Positions 27,280 through 38,010 of a DNA stretch of 64,000 nucleotides are shown in pieces. The DNA lies in assembly GCA_021464245.1 (NCBI GenBank), contig JADCRB010000036.1, positions 2,919,947-2,983,946 on the forward strand, given 5' to 3'. The notes beneath the pieces are model-generated. The model saw only the letters and a program-made list of their open reading frames with translations, was not told where the DNA came from and ran no database searches. Made by a program: the position numbers and the translations under genes. The DNA comes from Carallia brachiata. Its lineage: Eukaryota; Streptophyta; Magnoliopsida; Malpighiales; Rhizophoraceae. Numbering within the stretch: position 1 is the stretch's first letter; the number at the start of each line of letters is the position of its first letter.

Positions 27280-28435
27280 CAAGGTTGTTAGAATCGGGAT
27301 TCTACCTAGAATCGTTTTGGAAATGTCATGATCGAATCGTAGGATCGGATCGTATAATCGTAAGATTCTACCAAAATCAATAAAAAAAAAGTTGAAAATA
27401 ACAAAAGAAATGTAATTTTAAATTTTTAAACATTTCATAAATTTTCTATATTAAAATTCAAGTATAAATAGTCTCATATATGTATTTAAACAATAATGAA
27501 AGCATCAATCACACGTAGACTACTTAAGACAATTCATATTTAAGATAAATTTATGTCCAAGTTATTTTGATGACCGTTAATATCTAACAATACAAAACCA
27601 ATACATCATTATAGTTAACAACCTAATTTTAATGTTTTAAAACTAATGTCAATTTTACAAAACAATATATTAATGTCTATTTATAATAATTTATTTTATT
27701 AAAAGATAAAATATTTTTAAAATTAGATATTAAAATAAAAAAAAATTATTCAAATAATTTTAAAAATAAATAAAAACTAAATTAATGAAATAATTTTCTT
27801 CATTATTTTTTTTCGTTAACATTGTAAATAAGAAGATGAAAAAAAAAGGCTCATTTAAATTTATAGCAAAGCAAAGGAAACAGCAGTGGAACATAGGGAG
27901 GGAAAAAAAAAACAAAAGTAACATCATTCAAAAATAAATAAAAACTAAATTAATGAAATAATTTTCTTCATTATTATTTTTTTTGTTACATTAAAAATAA
28001 GAAGATGAGAAAAAAAGGTTCATTTAAAATTCATAACAAAGCAAAGGCAACAGTAGTATAACATAGAGAGGGGGAAAATAAAACAAAAGCAACATCATTC
28101 AAACCTTAAGAAAAAAAAAAAAAAAACAAAGGCAACAAATGCATAGGACAAGGCTCGACCACGAGACCAATAAGTAAAGGACAATGTTAGCTTACCACTA
28201 GGCTAAGCTGGAGACTTAGTTCTTTTATTCCTTTTCAGGTATAATAATCTAAAAAATTCAATGGGGTCCATCCATTTCTTGGATCGGTGGGATCGTACGA
28301 TCCCACTGATTCCACGACTTAAATCGCGATTCTACGACGATTTTACCTAAAAACGATTCTGTGAGAGATCCGGATCGTTGGCCTTGGGTAGGATCGTAGG
28401 ATCGTACGATCCGGATCGCGATTTTAACAACTATG
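27280..28435. mobile_element. Non-autonomous hAT-like element (1156 bp)
   Basis: The left end reads CAAGGTTGTTAGAATCG and the reverse complement of the right end CATAGTTGTTAAAATCG. The 8-bp target duplication GTTGCAAC is perfect (27272-27279 and 28436-28443). CA...TG-type ends with an 8-bp duplication are the marks of the hAT superfamily. Subterminal zones are rich in GATCGTACGATC-like words near 27330-27360 and 28270-28420, as expected of transposase-binding repeats. The AT-rich interior has no transposase frame and holds an internal near-duplicate (about 27740-27920 with 27925-28110). The matching site in block B (near 34525) lacks it. Confidence 0.75.
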
Positions 28436-29040
28436 GTTGCAACACCTCATTTGCTACAAACTCAATTCCAAGATCAAGAAATATATTAAAGAGGACGCGA
28501 AGGGGCTTAATTATGAACTTAACTCCAGATGGCAAATCTGGCAACGTGATATATTATAGGAATACAAAAAAGCCCAAAAATAATAAAAAAAAAGAGATAT
28601 TATTGGCATTCACGAAGTTCTAATATTTTTTTTTTTGCTTTTTTTTTATACATCAGAATTTAAGTCCACATTTTCTGGGAATTAGTGATAGTTGGGGTTT
28701 GAGAGAGCTTGAAAATTTCTTTACTTTGAAGAATAACAAAACACCTTTCGTGCAAGCTATCGCTAGAGTGGAAAAACATGAAATCTGCTCGACAGAGCCG
28801 CTCGAGCTCCCACAATTAAAGTATTATACACAAAAAAAAAAAAAAAAAGAGTTGTCTGGAGGTTACCCTATAAGTATATAAATTGCTTATTGAAAAAGAG
28901 TTTATTAAAAAAAACGTGATCAAAAAGGGCATAGGCCATATCTTCTGCAAACAATGGACCCGAAAAAAAAAAGCACCAAAATTAGGTGCACACATGGCAT
29001 TGGTTAGAGAGAGGGGCTACCATTTACCGTTGGTCTGTTC

Positions 29041-32000
29041 CTATGAGGCAGATACCGCTTTATAGCCTTCGTCTTGAAGAACCTTTGCTATGGAGATATC
29101 GCCTGTCCTTACAATTTTTCCATTCTCCTAAAAGACCATCAAGCACAAAAAAAAGAAAAATTTCTAGTTATGTAGAATTCTTCAAAGTTCTCCAAATCTT
29201 AGGCAAGAAAACCACAAATAAAATTTGTTTACAACCACATCAAAGCTTCAAGGAGTAGACTTTCTGCATGAAATTCACATCCTATTGGCCAACATTTGAG
29301 AATAACTTACCATTACGTGGATACAGGATGGCTTAATGAATTCCAGAAGCCGTAGATAGTGGGTAATCATCAGGACAGAGTTCTTTGAAGTCAACAATCC
29401 ATTGACTGCTTTTGCCACTTCTCTGAGTGCATCACTATCTAAACCAGAATCAATCTCGTCTAGTATAGCCAAGTCTGCACCCAGAACCTGGAATGACGAG
29501 GAACTTATCATATAAGAGATGAGACGGCCTTAGCATACCCAAATGCTCACAAAGCACTTAGGTTTGTTGACATAAATTTCATTGCTTTTTCATCTTCCCT
29601 TATTGTAATGCATTCCTTTTCCAAAAAGAATGAACAAGGCAGAAAAAGAGTAGTAAACTCAGCTAAGTTTCAGAAACACGAGGCTTGTTGACAAATGTGT
29701 ACTATTGAGTAATCACAACAATAACAGTAATAAGGTCTTAATCCCAAATTTAGTTGGGTTCAACTACATGAATCTTTTCTCGTCATTCCGATCTATTATG
29801 AACCGAGTTTGATGTGAGGTACAACCAAGGTCTTTCCCAATTCAACTTAGGTTGCATTGCCTTATCCTCTGACCATCCAACCTAAATTTGGTCCTCTTTT
29901 TAGTGGAGCATTTCTAGGTTTGTGTTGGATATGTCCAGACCAACTTAAATGTCACTCCCTAAGCTTGTCAAGCTAACCACATGAGTCAAAGGGATCAAAA
30001 ACAAATTCATATTCTCATCTATTTAAAAAATTTTAAAATCCCAACCCCACAGTTTATCACATATTGAATCACATGTTTTACATTCCCACAACTTTCTCGC
30101 CCACTAACAATCCAAAAGTAATGGGCATTTCAGCCACAATTTAGCAAAACTTCTAGTTCCCAGAATCTTTTTCCTTCCTCTTAAGCTCATCAAAATCAAG
30201 CTTTTCCTCCAAGTACCTCCCAAAACAAGCAACATTTAGGAGCACATGTTTTTCATATAGCCTCGCAAGGAAATAATTACTTGTCATGCACATCAAAACT
30301 TCTCTACTAAGTGGACCAACATAAATACTCCACCCAAAGCATTCCTTCACCAACTACCACCTTACTAGATATGTGCCATTGAAAGAGGACACTCACAAGC
30401 ATATCATTTGCTCAGTCCCAAATGCCTATTTGGGCACTAATGCCCAACAAAAAACGCATAAACCATAAGCCACATCACCTTTTCCATATGTACAGATATT
30501 ACATATCATGTACAGAAAAACATTATTCCTCTACACTATTTGCAAGAAGAAGTCTTAAGAGACATAGAAGCATAAGTAAAAAGCAAAGTAGTTGAGAAAC
30601 AGTACCGCAAGTTGTAAAATCTCATTGCGCTTCCTTTCACCTCCACTAAATCCTTCATTAACATTTCTGTTAAGAAAGTCACTCTTCATGTTTACCAACT
30701 CAAGTTTGGGAAACAGGTAAGCATAAAACTGCAATGAAAAAACAAAAATCATCGCATCCACTCAAACCTTTTAACCCAAATGAATAGACTTCTCAATTAG
30801 AAAATACACTATTTTGGCTGTAGAAGATTGTAGGCTACCATTACTTATAGAGCCAAAATAATCTATACACGTCATCCTAAGTTTTCACATGCCAAATCAA
30901 GAAGCTCCATTTCTAAACTAGTACTCTGATTCATAAAAATGACCTCTGTTTTTTAATCAGGGGTTGTGACATTAAAGGAAAGAGAATGAGAATTGGAACA
31001 CCTTATAATTTTGTTTTAGATATTATAAATCTTTTACATCTGGATCTAACGTGGATATAACATTTCTAATAAAGGGAAATTCTACTTCCATTCCCTTCAT
31101 TATTTAATTGTCAAGCATACAAAATAAGTGGATGAAGAGTCCATTCTTAATAATTGTTCCCTTGGATATGAATGTACGCACCTTTAGAATTATCAAATCA
31201 ATTATGAGATTCATGAGGTTCCACCATGGAGATAAAACCATCACAAGATTGAGCAGAATTTGTCCTAGCTCTCCTAACTAAATATGAAGACTTCTAAATC
31301 ATTTAGCTCATTCAAGAAAGAGGTAAACAACACAGCAATAGGCAAGACCATCATATCGTTTCAATCTCATAGCAACAGGATCAAACAAAAACATTCTGCT
31401 TTAATGTGAATCCTTATTCTATGCAAGAAGCATGCTTGTGAAAAACAATCACAACTAATGGAAAAAGTTTAATTCTACCAGGAAACAAATACAATGCGAA
31501 AAAGAAATCAAGTAAAAGGAATGTGCGCCTCAAAGATCTCCCTGGCATGAACAAAAAGAAAACCATTAACGAGTAAAACAAATGTATACCTCAATCGGTC
31601 CAAGCTCCGGCAGACCAAGCTTCTTCCTACGAGCATTATATGCCATGTTGAGGAAGTCAATGTTGCTAACACCCGGGATCTCAACAGGGGACTGGAAGCT
31701 CATAAAAAGGCCAGCGAGGGACCTTTCTTCCGGCTCCATATCGAGCAAGTTTTCCCCTTTAAACAAAACACTCCCTCCTGTCACTTCATAATCCGGGTGC
31801 CCAACGAGAACCTACGAAAAAAACCCCAATTAAAGAGAGAAATCCAGTCGAATTAAGACCCATAAGAACAATTATTGAGTCACCCACGTCAAAACTTTTG
31901 AGCTAAAATGAAGTACACACCTTTGCGAATGTGCTTTTACCAGACCCATTCTTTCCCATAATAGCATGAACCTACACCACAAGAAGCCCAAAACGAAACC

Positions 32001-32487
32001 AAACAAGCCATATTAACACGATAACCATATCATCAATAAATTATTGAAGATCAAAAACAAGAATAATCGAGAATTGAAGTTAATAAATTCACGAAAGGGT
32101 AAAAAAGACTAAGAATTCCAAGTCTGAAATACGAACCTCTCCCTCATAAACAATGAAGTTAACGCCCTTGAGAATCTCCTGTTCGGAATTAGCCAACACG
32201 GCGGTCAAATCTTTGACCTCGAGCAGCGGCTTCTTCTCTTTAGCACCGGAAACTTCCTCCGACTCCGCCGCTCTCTCTGCGGTAGTCGCCGCCGCCGGCA
32301 TGAAAGATAATCGGCGGCGGCAGTGGGTGAAGTTGAGACCGAGACGAAAACGGCGGCGGCCGGGTTGAGCAAACAAGCGAAAATTCAGGGCCGAGGATTT
32401 AGAAGAAGACGAAGAATAAGAAGAAGACGGAGAAAGAAGCGGCGGAGAAGTAGGAGAAGAGAATGCAAAGTTAAGATACAGTGCCAT
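29041..32487 (-). CDS. ABCI6: Plastid SufC-type Fe-S assembly ATPase (ABCI6/NAP7)
   Basis: ATP-binding subunit of the plastid SUF machine, which works with SufB and SufD to build Fe-S clusters on a scaffold. Six exons: 32137-32487, 31921-31971, 31590-31811, 30606-30728, 29311-29487, 29041-29127, all with GT-AG borders, giving 336 aa uninterrupted, close to the Arabidopsis protein as remembered. The N-terminal 75 or so residues are Ser/Arg-rich with few acidic residues, like a chloroplast transit peptide. Walker A is GKNGSGKST (about 123-131), the signature is FSGGERKR and Walker B is [12 protein letters not shown], followed by the switch His in MITHY. The C-terminus is EGYKAVSAS. The ATG at 32487-32485 is the first in this frame after the leader. 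The 1.1-kb intron 4 holds a SINE-like fragment. The region upstream is a duplicated UBP12 5' end. Confidence 0.95.
29715..29900 (+). repeat. SINE-like dispersed repeat fragment in SufC intron 4
   Basis: The stretch containing TTAATCCCAAATTTAGTTGGG and TTCAACTACATGAATC resembles, from memory, the core of a dispersed plant SINE family whose consensus has a GGTCGGCTACATGAATCC-type motif. No target duplication or tRNA-like A/B boxes were confirmed. It lies wholly within the intron. Confidence 0.35.
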
Positions 32488-32559
32488 TTCTTTAAAGGGC
32501 AAAACAGCGAAGAGTGAAACAAAACAAAGCTCCTTTGCTCGCGAATCTCTCTTGTTCTT

Positions 32560-32604
32560 TCAGAGAACAGTTACGTCCGACGGTGGAGAAGGCATCGGAG
32601 TCAT
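32560..32604 (-). other. Upstream ORF in SufC leader derived from UBP12 exon 1
   Basis: The ATG at 32604-32602 opens a 14-codon frame MTPMPSPPSDVTVL that ends at TGA (32562-32560), 72 bases before the SufC ATG. Its first ten codons align with UBP12 exon 1 (MTLMTPPPLD), and the UBP12 exon 1 donor GT is kept in frame as the GTA valine codon. If transcription starts in the duplicated leader, as it does for UBP12, this would be a true uORF. Confidence 0.55.
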
Positions 32605-32800
32605 CGCCGGCCGTGCAATCTATAAATCGGAGGGAAGTAGAAAGTGATTTGTATGTAATACGTGTGTGTATATATATTGTATGTATTATATCCAGAGAGA
32701 TTGGGAAACACAAACACTCGAGTCTCTGAGGGATCTGGCGAGCGGGGAAGGGTGGGGATTTGTTGGAGAAACGGACGACTTTGAGAGTCATTGGCAATAC
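32573..32800 (-). promoter_or_regulatory. Duplicated UBP12 leader/exon 1 acting as SufC upstream region
   Basis: About 230 bp matches 24403-24640 along its whole length, with shared words such as GTCATCGCCGGCCGTGCAATC, AGAGGGAT(T/C)TGGCGAGCGGG and TTGTTRGAGAAA. Position, orientation and the conserved ATG plus donor identify it as a copy of the UBP12 5' end. It sits immediately upstream of the SufC coding start with no room for another promoter, so it is inferred to supply SufC's promoter and leader. Confidence 0.75.
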
Positions 32801-33855
32801 AAATAGTAGGATTTATTAAGTTATAAAATAGTAATACAATAATTTTAAATTTTTAAAGAATTAAATTATTAAATATTTTTTATTAAAAATTTATTAAATA
32901 AATTATATAATTATTTTATTATTATTTAAGGTGTAAAGTTAAATTATTGGGTAAGTCAATGTTTGACGGACTTCTATTAATTTTACTGAACCAAATGTCT
33001 ATTTTTCTTATATAAGTTGTTCAAATTGTTGCCAAAAAATTTAAGGGTTTCATTCTCAATTTCTTTTTTTTTTTAATCAACAAACTCTAGTAGATTTACT
33101 GTCAAAATCTTTCAATTGTGCATGAGTCATAACTCGACGAATGGCCTCCAGGTTGTTCTAAACGGGTTAATAAACTAAAAAAAAAAAAATCTTTTAAGTA
33201 TGACTTTTGTTTTTTATCAAAAGTTATTAAAAAATAGAGTAAGGTTATATAAATAAATTTAATAAGACACACAACAAATACATAATTACGATCTAATATT
33301 TTATATTACTATGTATCTGTATTTTTACAATTGTATGTCTAACAAATATTTCTGAAAAAAATAATAGAGTAACTAAAGTTTGAATACGGGATTGAAATTT
33401 TTGAAGAAAGTAAATCAATTCTACCCATTTGTGCTAGTCTGCTAGAAGGAAAGAAAACTTTAACTATGACTTTGACAATGTAAGTTCTTATTGGCTAGTG
33501 ATTGTGAGACCCCAATTCTTGACTGGAGGGGACGCCAGCGATACATTTTACCAAAAAAAAAAAAAAGAAGACTTGTTGCAAGCTTTGAAGATAATGGCAG
33601 AAGAACAAATTGTTTCCGACTTGTTTTTGGTTGACCAGCTGTTTAATCTTTTATCTTGTTTCCGCCGATTATATTTGTGCATAGCTTGTTATTGTTACCT
33701 ATGTGTTAACAGCAGCCCGCCCTTATCAAACAAAATTGCTTGCCTCGAAGTTTTTTGAGTCAATAAAACCTAAACAAAGACTGTCAAATTTTAAACTGCG
33801 GTGGTGTTGGTTGACTTAAACTTGAAGCTTGAGAGAATGGTATATTAATTTTATG

Positions 33856-34326
33856 CACTGTTGTCAGAACCGGACCGTACTGACTGGTCGGATTGATTGA
33901 ACCGAGGACCGGTCGGTGATTCGGGCCGGTTTCGAAGGATGATTCGGACCGGTCAAAACTAGAAAAAAATTGGTCAAGAATCGGTCAAAATCAGTAAATA
34001 CAGGTAAAAATCAGACCGGTTGGACCGGTCCAATAAAATTAAAAAATTCATAAATTACAATTTGACTTCAAATGTTATTTAAATTATAATTTAAGCATTA
34101 ACTTTAATTTAAAAGTTCAATTTAGTCCTAAATTTATTAAAAATTTCAATTTCATCCTTAAAATTACAAAAATTAATATTTAATCACTATCTATAAATAT
34201 TATTTTTATAATTACTTTTATACACATATATACTATTAAATACCGGTTCAAATACCGGTTCGACTGGTTCAACCTTAACCTACTAATATTTTTAATTTGA
34301 TGACCGGTCCGGTTCTGACAACCTTG
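33856..34326. mobile_element. Short non-autonomous hAT-like element (471 bp)
   Basis: The left end reads CACTGTTGTCAGAACCGGACC and the reverse complement of the right end CAAGGTTGTCAGAACCGGACC. Flanking 8-mers are ATTTTATG (33848-33855) and ATTTTAAG (34327-34334), matching in seven of eight bases. ACCGGT-type words are repeated many times near both ends, while the middle is AT-rich without coding potential. The terminal GTTGT-AGAA-CGG pattern is shared with the 27280-28435 element, so both probably belong to one hAT group. Confidence 0.75.
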
Positions 34327-34620
34327 ATTTTAAGTCCGTGATAAAAAAACAAAAACAAAAAAAACCCTGTTAAAAAAATGCTATTATTGGTTCACATTTC
34401 ACGATTCTACTTTTGACATATACTCAGATGACCTAGAAAAAGATGCAAATATACCTAGTTGGGACCCTGTACGTGAATTGAACCCCAGAGCCGATTAGCT
34501 GCTATCTATAATTGGGTTTCGATTCGCCATCCCATAGTTGCCAAAACTTGATTGGTACAAAACTCAATTAATGCGAACTTGAATCCCTGTTGGAGCTAAT
34601 TAATAATTAAAAAAAAAAGG

Positions 34621-35399
34621 GAATTCTCAGCAACCATTTTACTGAAACTTGAATTAGTCAGTTCAAGTTTTCGGGTAATGCAGCATCAAACATAACGAGC
34701 GAACTTGGGGGCTTGTAGCTCGTCTTCCCAGAATCAACTCCCGGTGGCCTGGTCCTTGAGAACAACCCTCTACAGATTGCAAATTTCAAACTGATCACAC
34801 AGCCAAAGATACCATCGTGAAAATAAATTGGTCCATACAACATCAAAGAAACTGACCTGAGTTGCAAACACAGTTCAGCTAAAGCCTCATATGATATCAG
34901 CTTCAACAGGGGCACAAACACCAGTAACACATACAAAAATATGTTTGATTCTCGTTTGACAAGTTTTTATATACAAAACTCGCTATAGTTTGCCAGTAAA
35001 TCACACCCCAAGAAAGCTGGATAAGATGACACCTGAACAAACATTGATTACAAGTACGGGCCATGAAATGCCAGCGAGCTTCCAAAAATGAAGCCAGGAT
35101 GCAGATAAAGGAGGAAAGCACGCGCCTGTTGTTGCACAAGAGTTTAGACATAAAAAAGCAACATTGAACAAGAACATCTCCGTTCGAATAGGATTCCCAG
35201 ATCTAATCAACATGTCAAATAGCCTCCTTGTGCTCCCCATGAAATGGAGCAAACGTGCCTTATCTATTAAAACCACAAGCATGACAATCAAAGCTCAATG
35301 ACATCAAATGTCGAAACTAAAATGAAAGAAACCCTCTTGGTGAGATGCTTCTAACTAAATTCCATTGGCAAAATTTAAGCTAGGATCCAGTGTCACCAG
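34621..35399. other. Likely 3' untranslated region and flank of ZNHIT6
   Basis: This lies downstream of the ZNHIT6 stop on the minus strand. Short minus-strand frames at 34658-34936 and 35001-35291 resemble no family and are not joined by convincing splice sites, so I treat the stretch as 3' UTR and spacer. Confidence 0.4.
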
Positions 35400-38010
35400 C
35401 TACTCTGCAATTTCCCCCTCTTCTAATTCCTCCACCAATAAATTTTGCCCGGAATCTGAAGGATCTTGCCTTTCTGCTTGGAAGGAACATTCACCTTCCA
35501 AATCAAGAAAGTCATCAGGATTAAATTGGGAAATGAGATCTCTGTACGAATCTAGCAATTCTTCGTCAAAGTCAAATTCCATGTTATCAAAACCTCTTGG
35601 TTCTACAACCTTGGAGCTGGAATTCAAACTATTGTCTGAAGTTACCTTTTCCAACAAAGGGCCATTAGATGAGGCATCTGATGCTTTCTCAGATACATTA
35701 TGGTGAAAAATTCCATGTAGTGAACCCAACTTCACATCCTTGATAATATCATAAATGTCAATATCTGAAGATCTTTTGTCTTCTTCTATTTCCTCCTCCG
35801 GAAAGGCAACACCTTGTTGGCTAGCATAGTCATTGCTAATAGAATCCTTAGCTCCAGTTCTGTTGGTGTCAGGATACACCTTCTTCAAAACTTCAAAATC
35901 AAAATTGTGTGAAGGAAGGAAAACATGAATAACAGGGTACTCTAGAATAACAACGTCTGCCAATTGTTGCCTTAATGGGAACTTAATGACCAATTCGCAG
36001 AAAGGTGACTTGGATCCCTGAAAAAAAAAAAAAAAAAAATCTTCTGAGTTGATCTCCTAAGGTATCTGAATATCCCGGTACAGTTACCACTTTCCATAGG
36101 TTTTTTTTTGGGGGGGGGGGGGGGGGGAGAGTGTTGTTGGGTTGTCGTGGGGGTGGGTTTATACTGCACCATCCCTTTTCTCTCTATTGCATAGGTTATA
36201 TGGGATGGAGGATGATTAAACCCTTGTTATGTAACTCAGTACCTATGGCCAAACTTACATGTGGGCGAGTCATTAGTGAGGAAAAGGGTTTTTTATAGAT
36301 TCAGTATGATTAAGGGATTTACCAACTCAAAATAAGAGGCGTTACAATCCAGCTTTCCTATTTGATGATGAGACTAGCTTTATAACCTTTTACTTCATGC
36401 AGGGATCACCAAATTCAGTTTTATTGGCCGAGGTCAGATAATTTGGTAGAGAGAAAATAGAACAGAAGACACGCTGTAGGTCATCTTTGCAACTAGTAAC
36501 ATTCATTTCCATATGAAAAGAATTATTGTGCTTTAAACTTGTGCGATCTAAGACGATATTTTAGACTGACAACAAAAAATTACATAATCAATATGCATGA
36601 CTTGTGAAGAAAGCAAACATAACTCAAGTAATTGTAACAGAAAATGTATTGTGATTGAGGTTTACTTGAAGTGTATAAATGTTGAACACCTGTAATGTTT
36701 TGGACCTAGATACTCCTAGCTTGAGCTCTGTCCATCTAAAGTCTCCTAAGTTGAATTTATGTCTACGAGCAAAGTGCCCTTGGATGTTTTTATCCAGGAT
36801 TACTCCTACAGGGCAGTAAATATTTGCGCTATTGACTAATACCTTGGGATTTTTTTGAATAAAAAATTTGAGAGAGTCCAGATTCTCTTCGCAGAATTGC
36901 CTTAATGGATGGTTCCATGGCCCAGGTTTCAGATGCTTCTCAATAACTGAGCAAAGGTTTGTGTCTTCATGTACACTGTCAAAAGAGTTAATGCTTCAGT
37001 TCTATACTTCTATATGTTGCTCACAACCCCATTTCAACTCAAAAGTAGCAAGAGATTGTGATGATAGAGCAGAAAACTCACCCATGGTCAAGTAAAATGA
37101 CGTCTGTTGAGTGAAACCGCCACTCAATAGTCCAAGAGATAAACTTCTTCCTGAACAAATCGTGGAAAAGGGACTCTTAGCACGCAACTAGTAACTAGTC
37201 TATACCAACAACTAATGACTTCATCAAGTCATAAAACAAATTCTCCAGTATAATCAAAGAGAAAGATTGAATCATAACAAAAGCACTAAAATCAAACTTC
37301 TGCAATTTATATATCATAGCTAGATGTGAATATTTAAACAGAATCGCGTGTTCCAATAAAAAGGCAATAACCAAACCTTGGGTTGTAGCGAGTTTGATTC
37401 TTATCTCTCTTGACATTCCGGTTGGGAGAAGAAGCAGCTTTGTTTTTCGATTGGCGGCGGCGTGCACCAGAGTTCGAAGATAAGGTGGAAACCTGGGATA
37501 AGGATGCACTCGAAATTGAGCTCTCATCCTCTGAGAAGATTCAGCAACCCTCTTCATCTCCTCCAGCAAGTTATAATCTTTACACAAATAAAAGCACCCC
37601 CAGGCGGGGCAAAATAAATAACATCAAAAATTTTGCCTTTTAGCACGAAGGAGAGAATTCATTCAAGTTTCCTCAAAAGTTCGTCAAAGAAATTACCAAA
37701 AAAAAAAGAACACAGAGAACGAGAGAAGGGTACCAGAAAAGAGGAGACGATCGTCGAAGCTAGAAAGAGGGACGAAATGGGTTTGGTCTCGCTTGCCAGT
37801 ACAGCCGGTGCGTTGCTTGTGGGCTTTGACGCAAGGGAGGCTGCAGGAGCGCAGAGAGCAAGCTGGGCATTTGTACTTTATTGGGTTTTCCCGGCACTCT
37901 CCGCACGTGGTTTGTTGCTTCTTTTGTTGTTGTTGTGCTTTGGAGTTCGGATTTGCATCATCATGTGGCTGTCTCTGCTTCTGCTTCTGCTTCTTCTGCG
38001 GTTCCTCCAT
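35400..38010 (-). CDS. ZNHIT6: Box C/D snoRNA protein 1 (ZNHIT6/BCD1), HIT zinc finger
   Basis: Assembly factor for box C/D snoRNPs, acting in the nucleus/nucleolus. Five exons: 37734-38010, 37377-37577, 37082-37150, 36843-36975, 35400-36017. The Q/K-rich start is followed by a complete HIT finger with ligands Cys36, Cys39, Cys48, Cys51, Cys56, Cys60, His64 and Cys70, running into CTGKRDQTHFVPL. Next come the family segments DYNLLEEMKRVAESSQRMR, KKFISWTIEWRF, SVIEKHLKPGPWNHPL and PLRQQLADVVILEYPVIHVF. The acidic C-terminal tail ends EELEEGEIAE. A single base is missing near 37408-37412 (TCAAGAG for TCAAAGAG); restoring the frame gives 432 aa. The ATG at 38010 is chosen because the codon two places upstream is GTG. 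Intron 4 holds an 18-G run. Confidence 0.9.
36110..36127 (+). repeat. Homopolymer run of 18 G in ZNHIT6 intron 4
   Basis: Nine T are followed by about eighteen G on the plus strand, so the ZNHIT6 transcript carries a C-run followed by an A-run within the intron. Its exact length is unreliable in any read technology. Confidence 0.8.

Larger units (their letters stand above)
32573..34620. repeat. Duplicated block B (SufC/ZNHIT6 side)
   Basis: Diverged same-orientation copy of block A lying between the SufC start and the ZNHIT6 3' end. The order of matching patches is that of block A. It is shorter, lacks the 1156-bp hAT-like element and instead carries its own 471-bp element. Beyond about 34620 the similarity to block A is lost. 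No gene is supported inside it. Confidence 0.75.

Noticed and set aside
30153..30353. 66-codon minus-strand frame inside SufC intron 4
   Set aside because: No family resemblance; SufC exons join without it.
32323..32517. Arg-rich plus-strand frame
   Set aside because: Antisense of the SufC transit-peptide region.
34658..35291. Two short minus-strand frames downstream of ZNHIT6, one ending in MFDAALPENLN
   Set aside because: No family resemblance and no convincing splice link; most likely 3' untranslated sequence.
36690..36815. Open minus-strand segment after a TGTAG acceptor, possible extra ZNHIT6 exon
   Set aside because: The exon ending at NPK (36843) joins directly to GSKSPFCELVIK (36017), matching the family, and the segment itself shows no resemblance to ZNHIT6.
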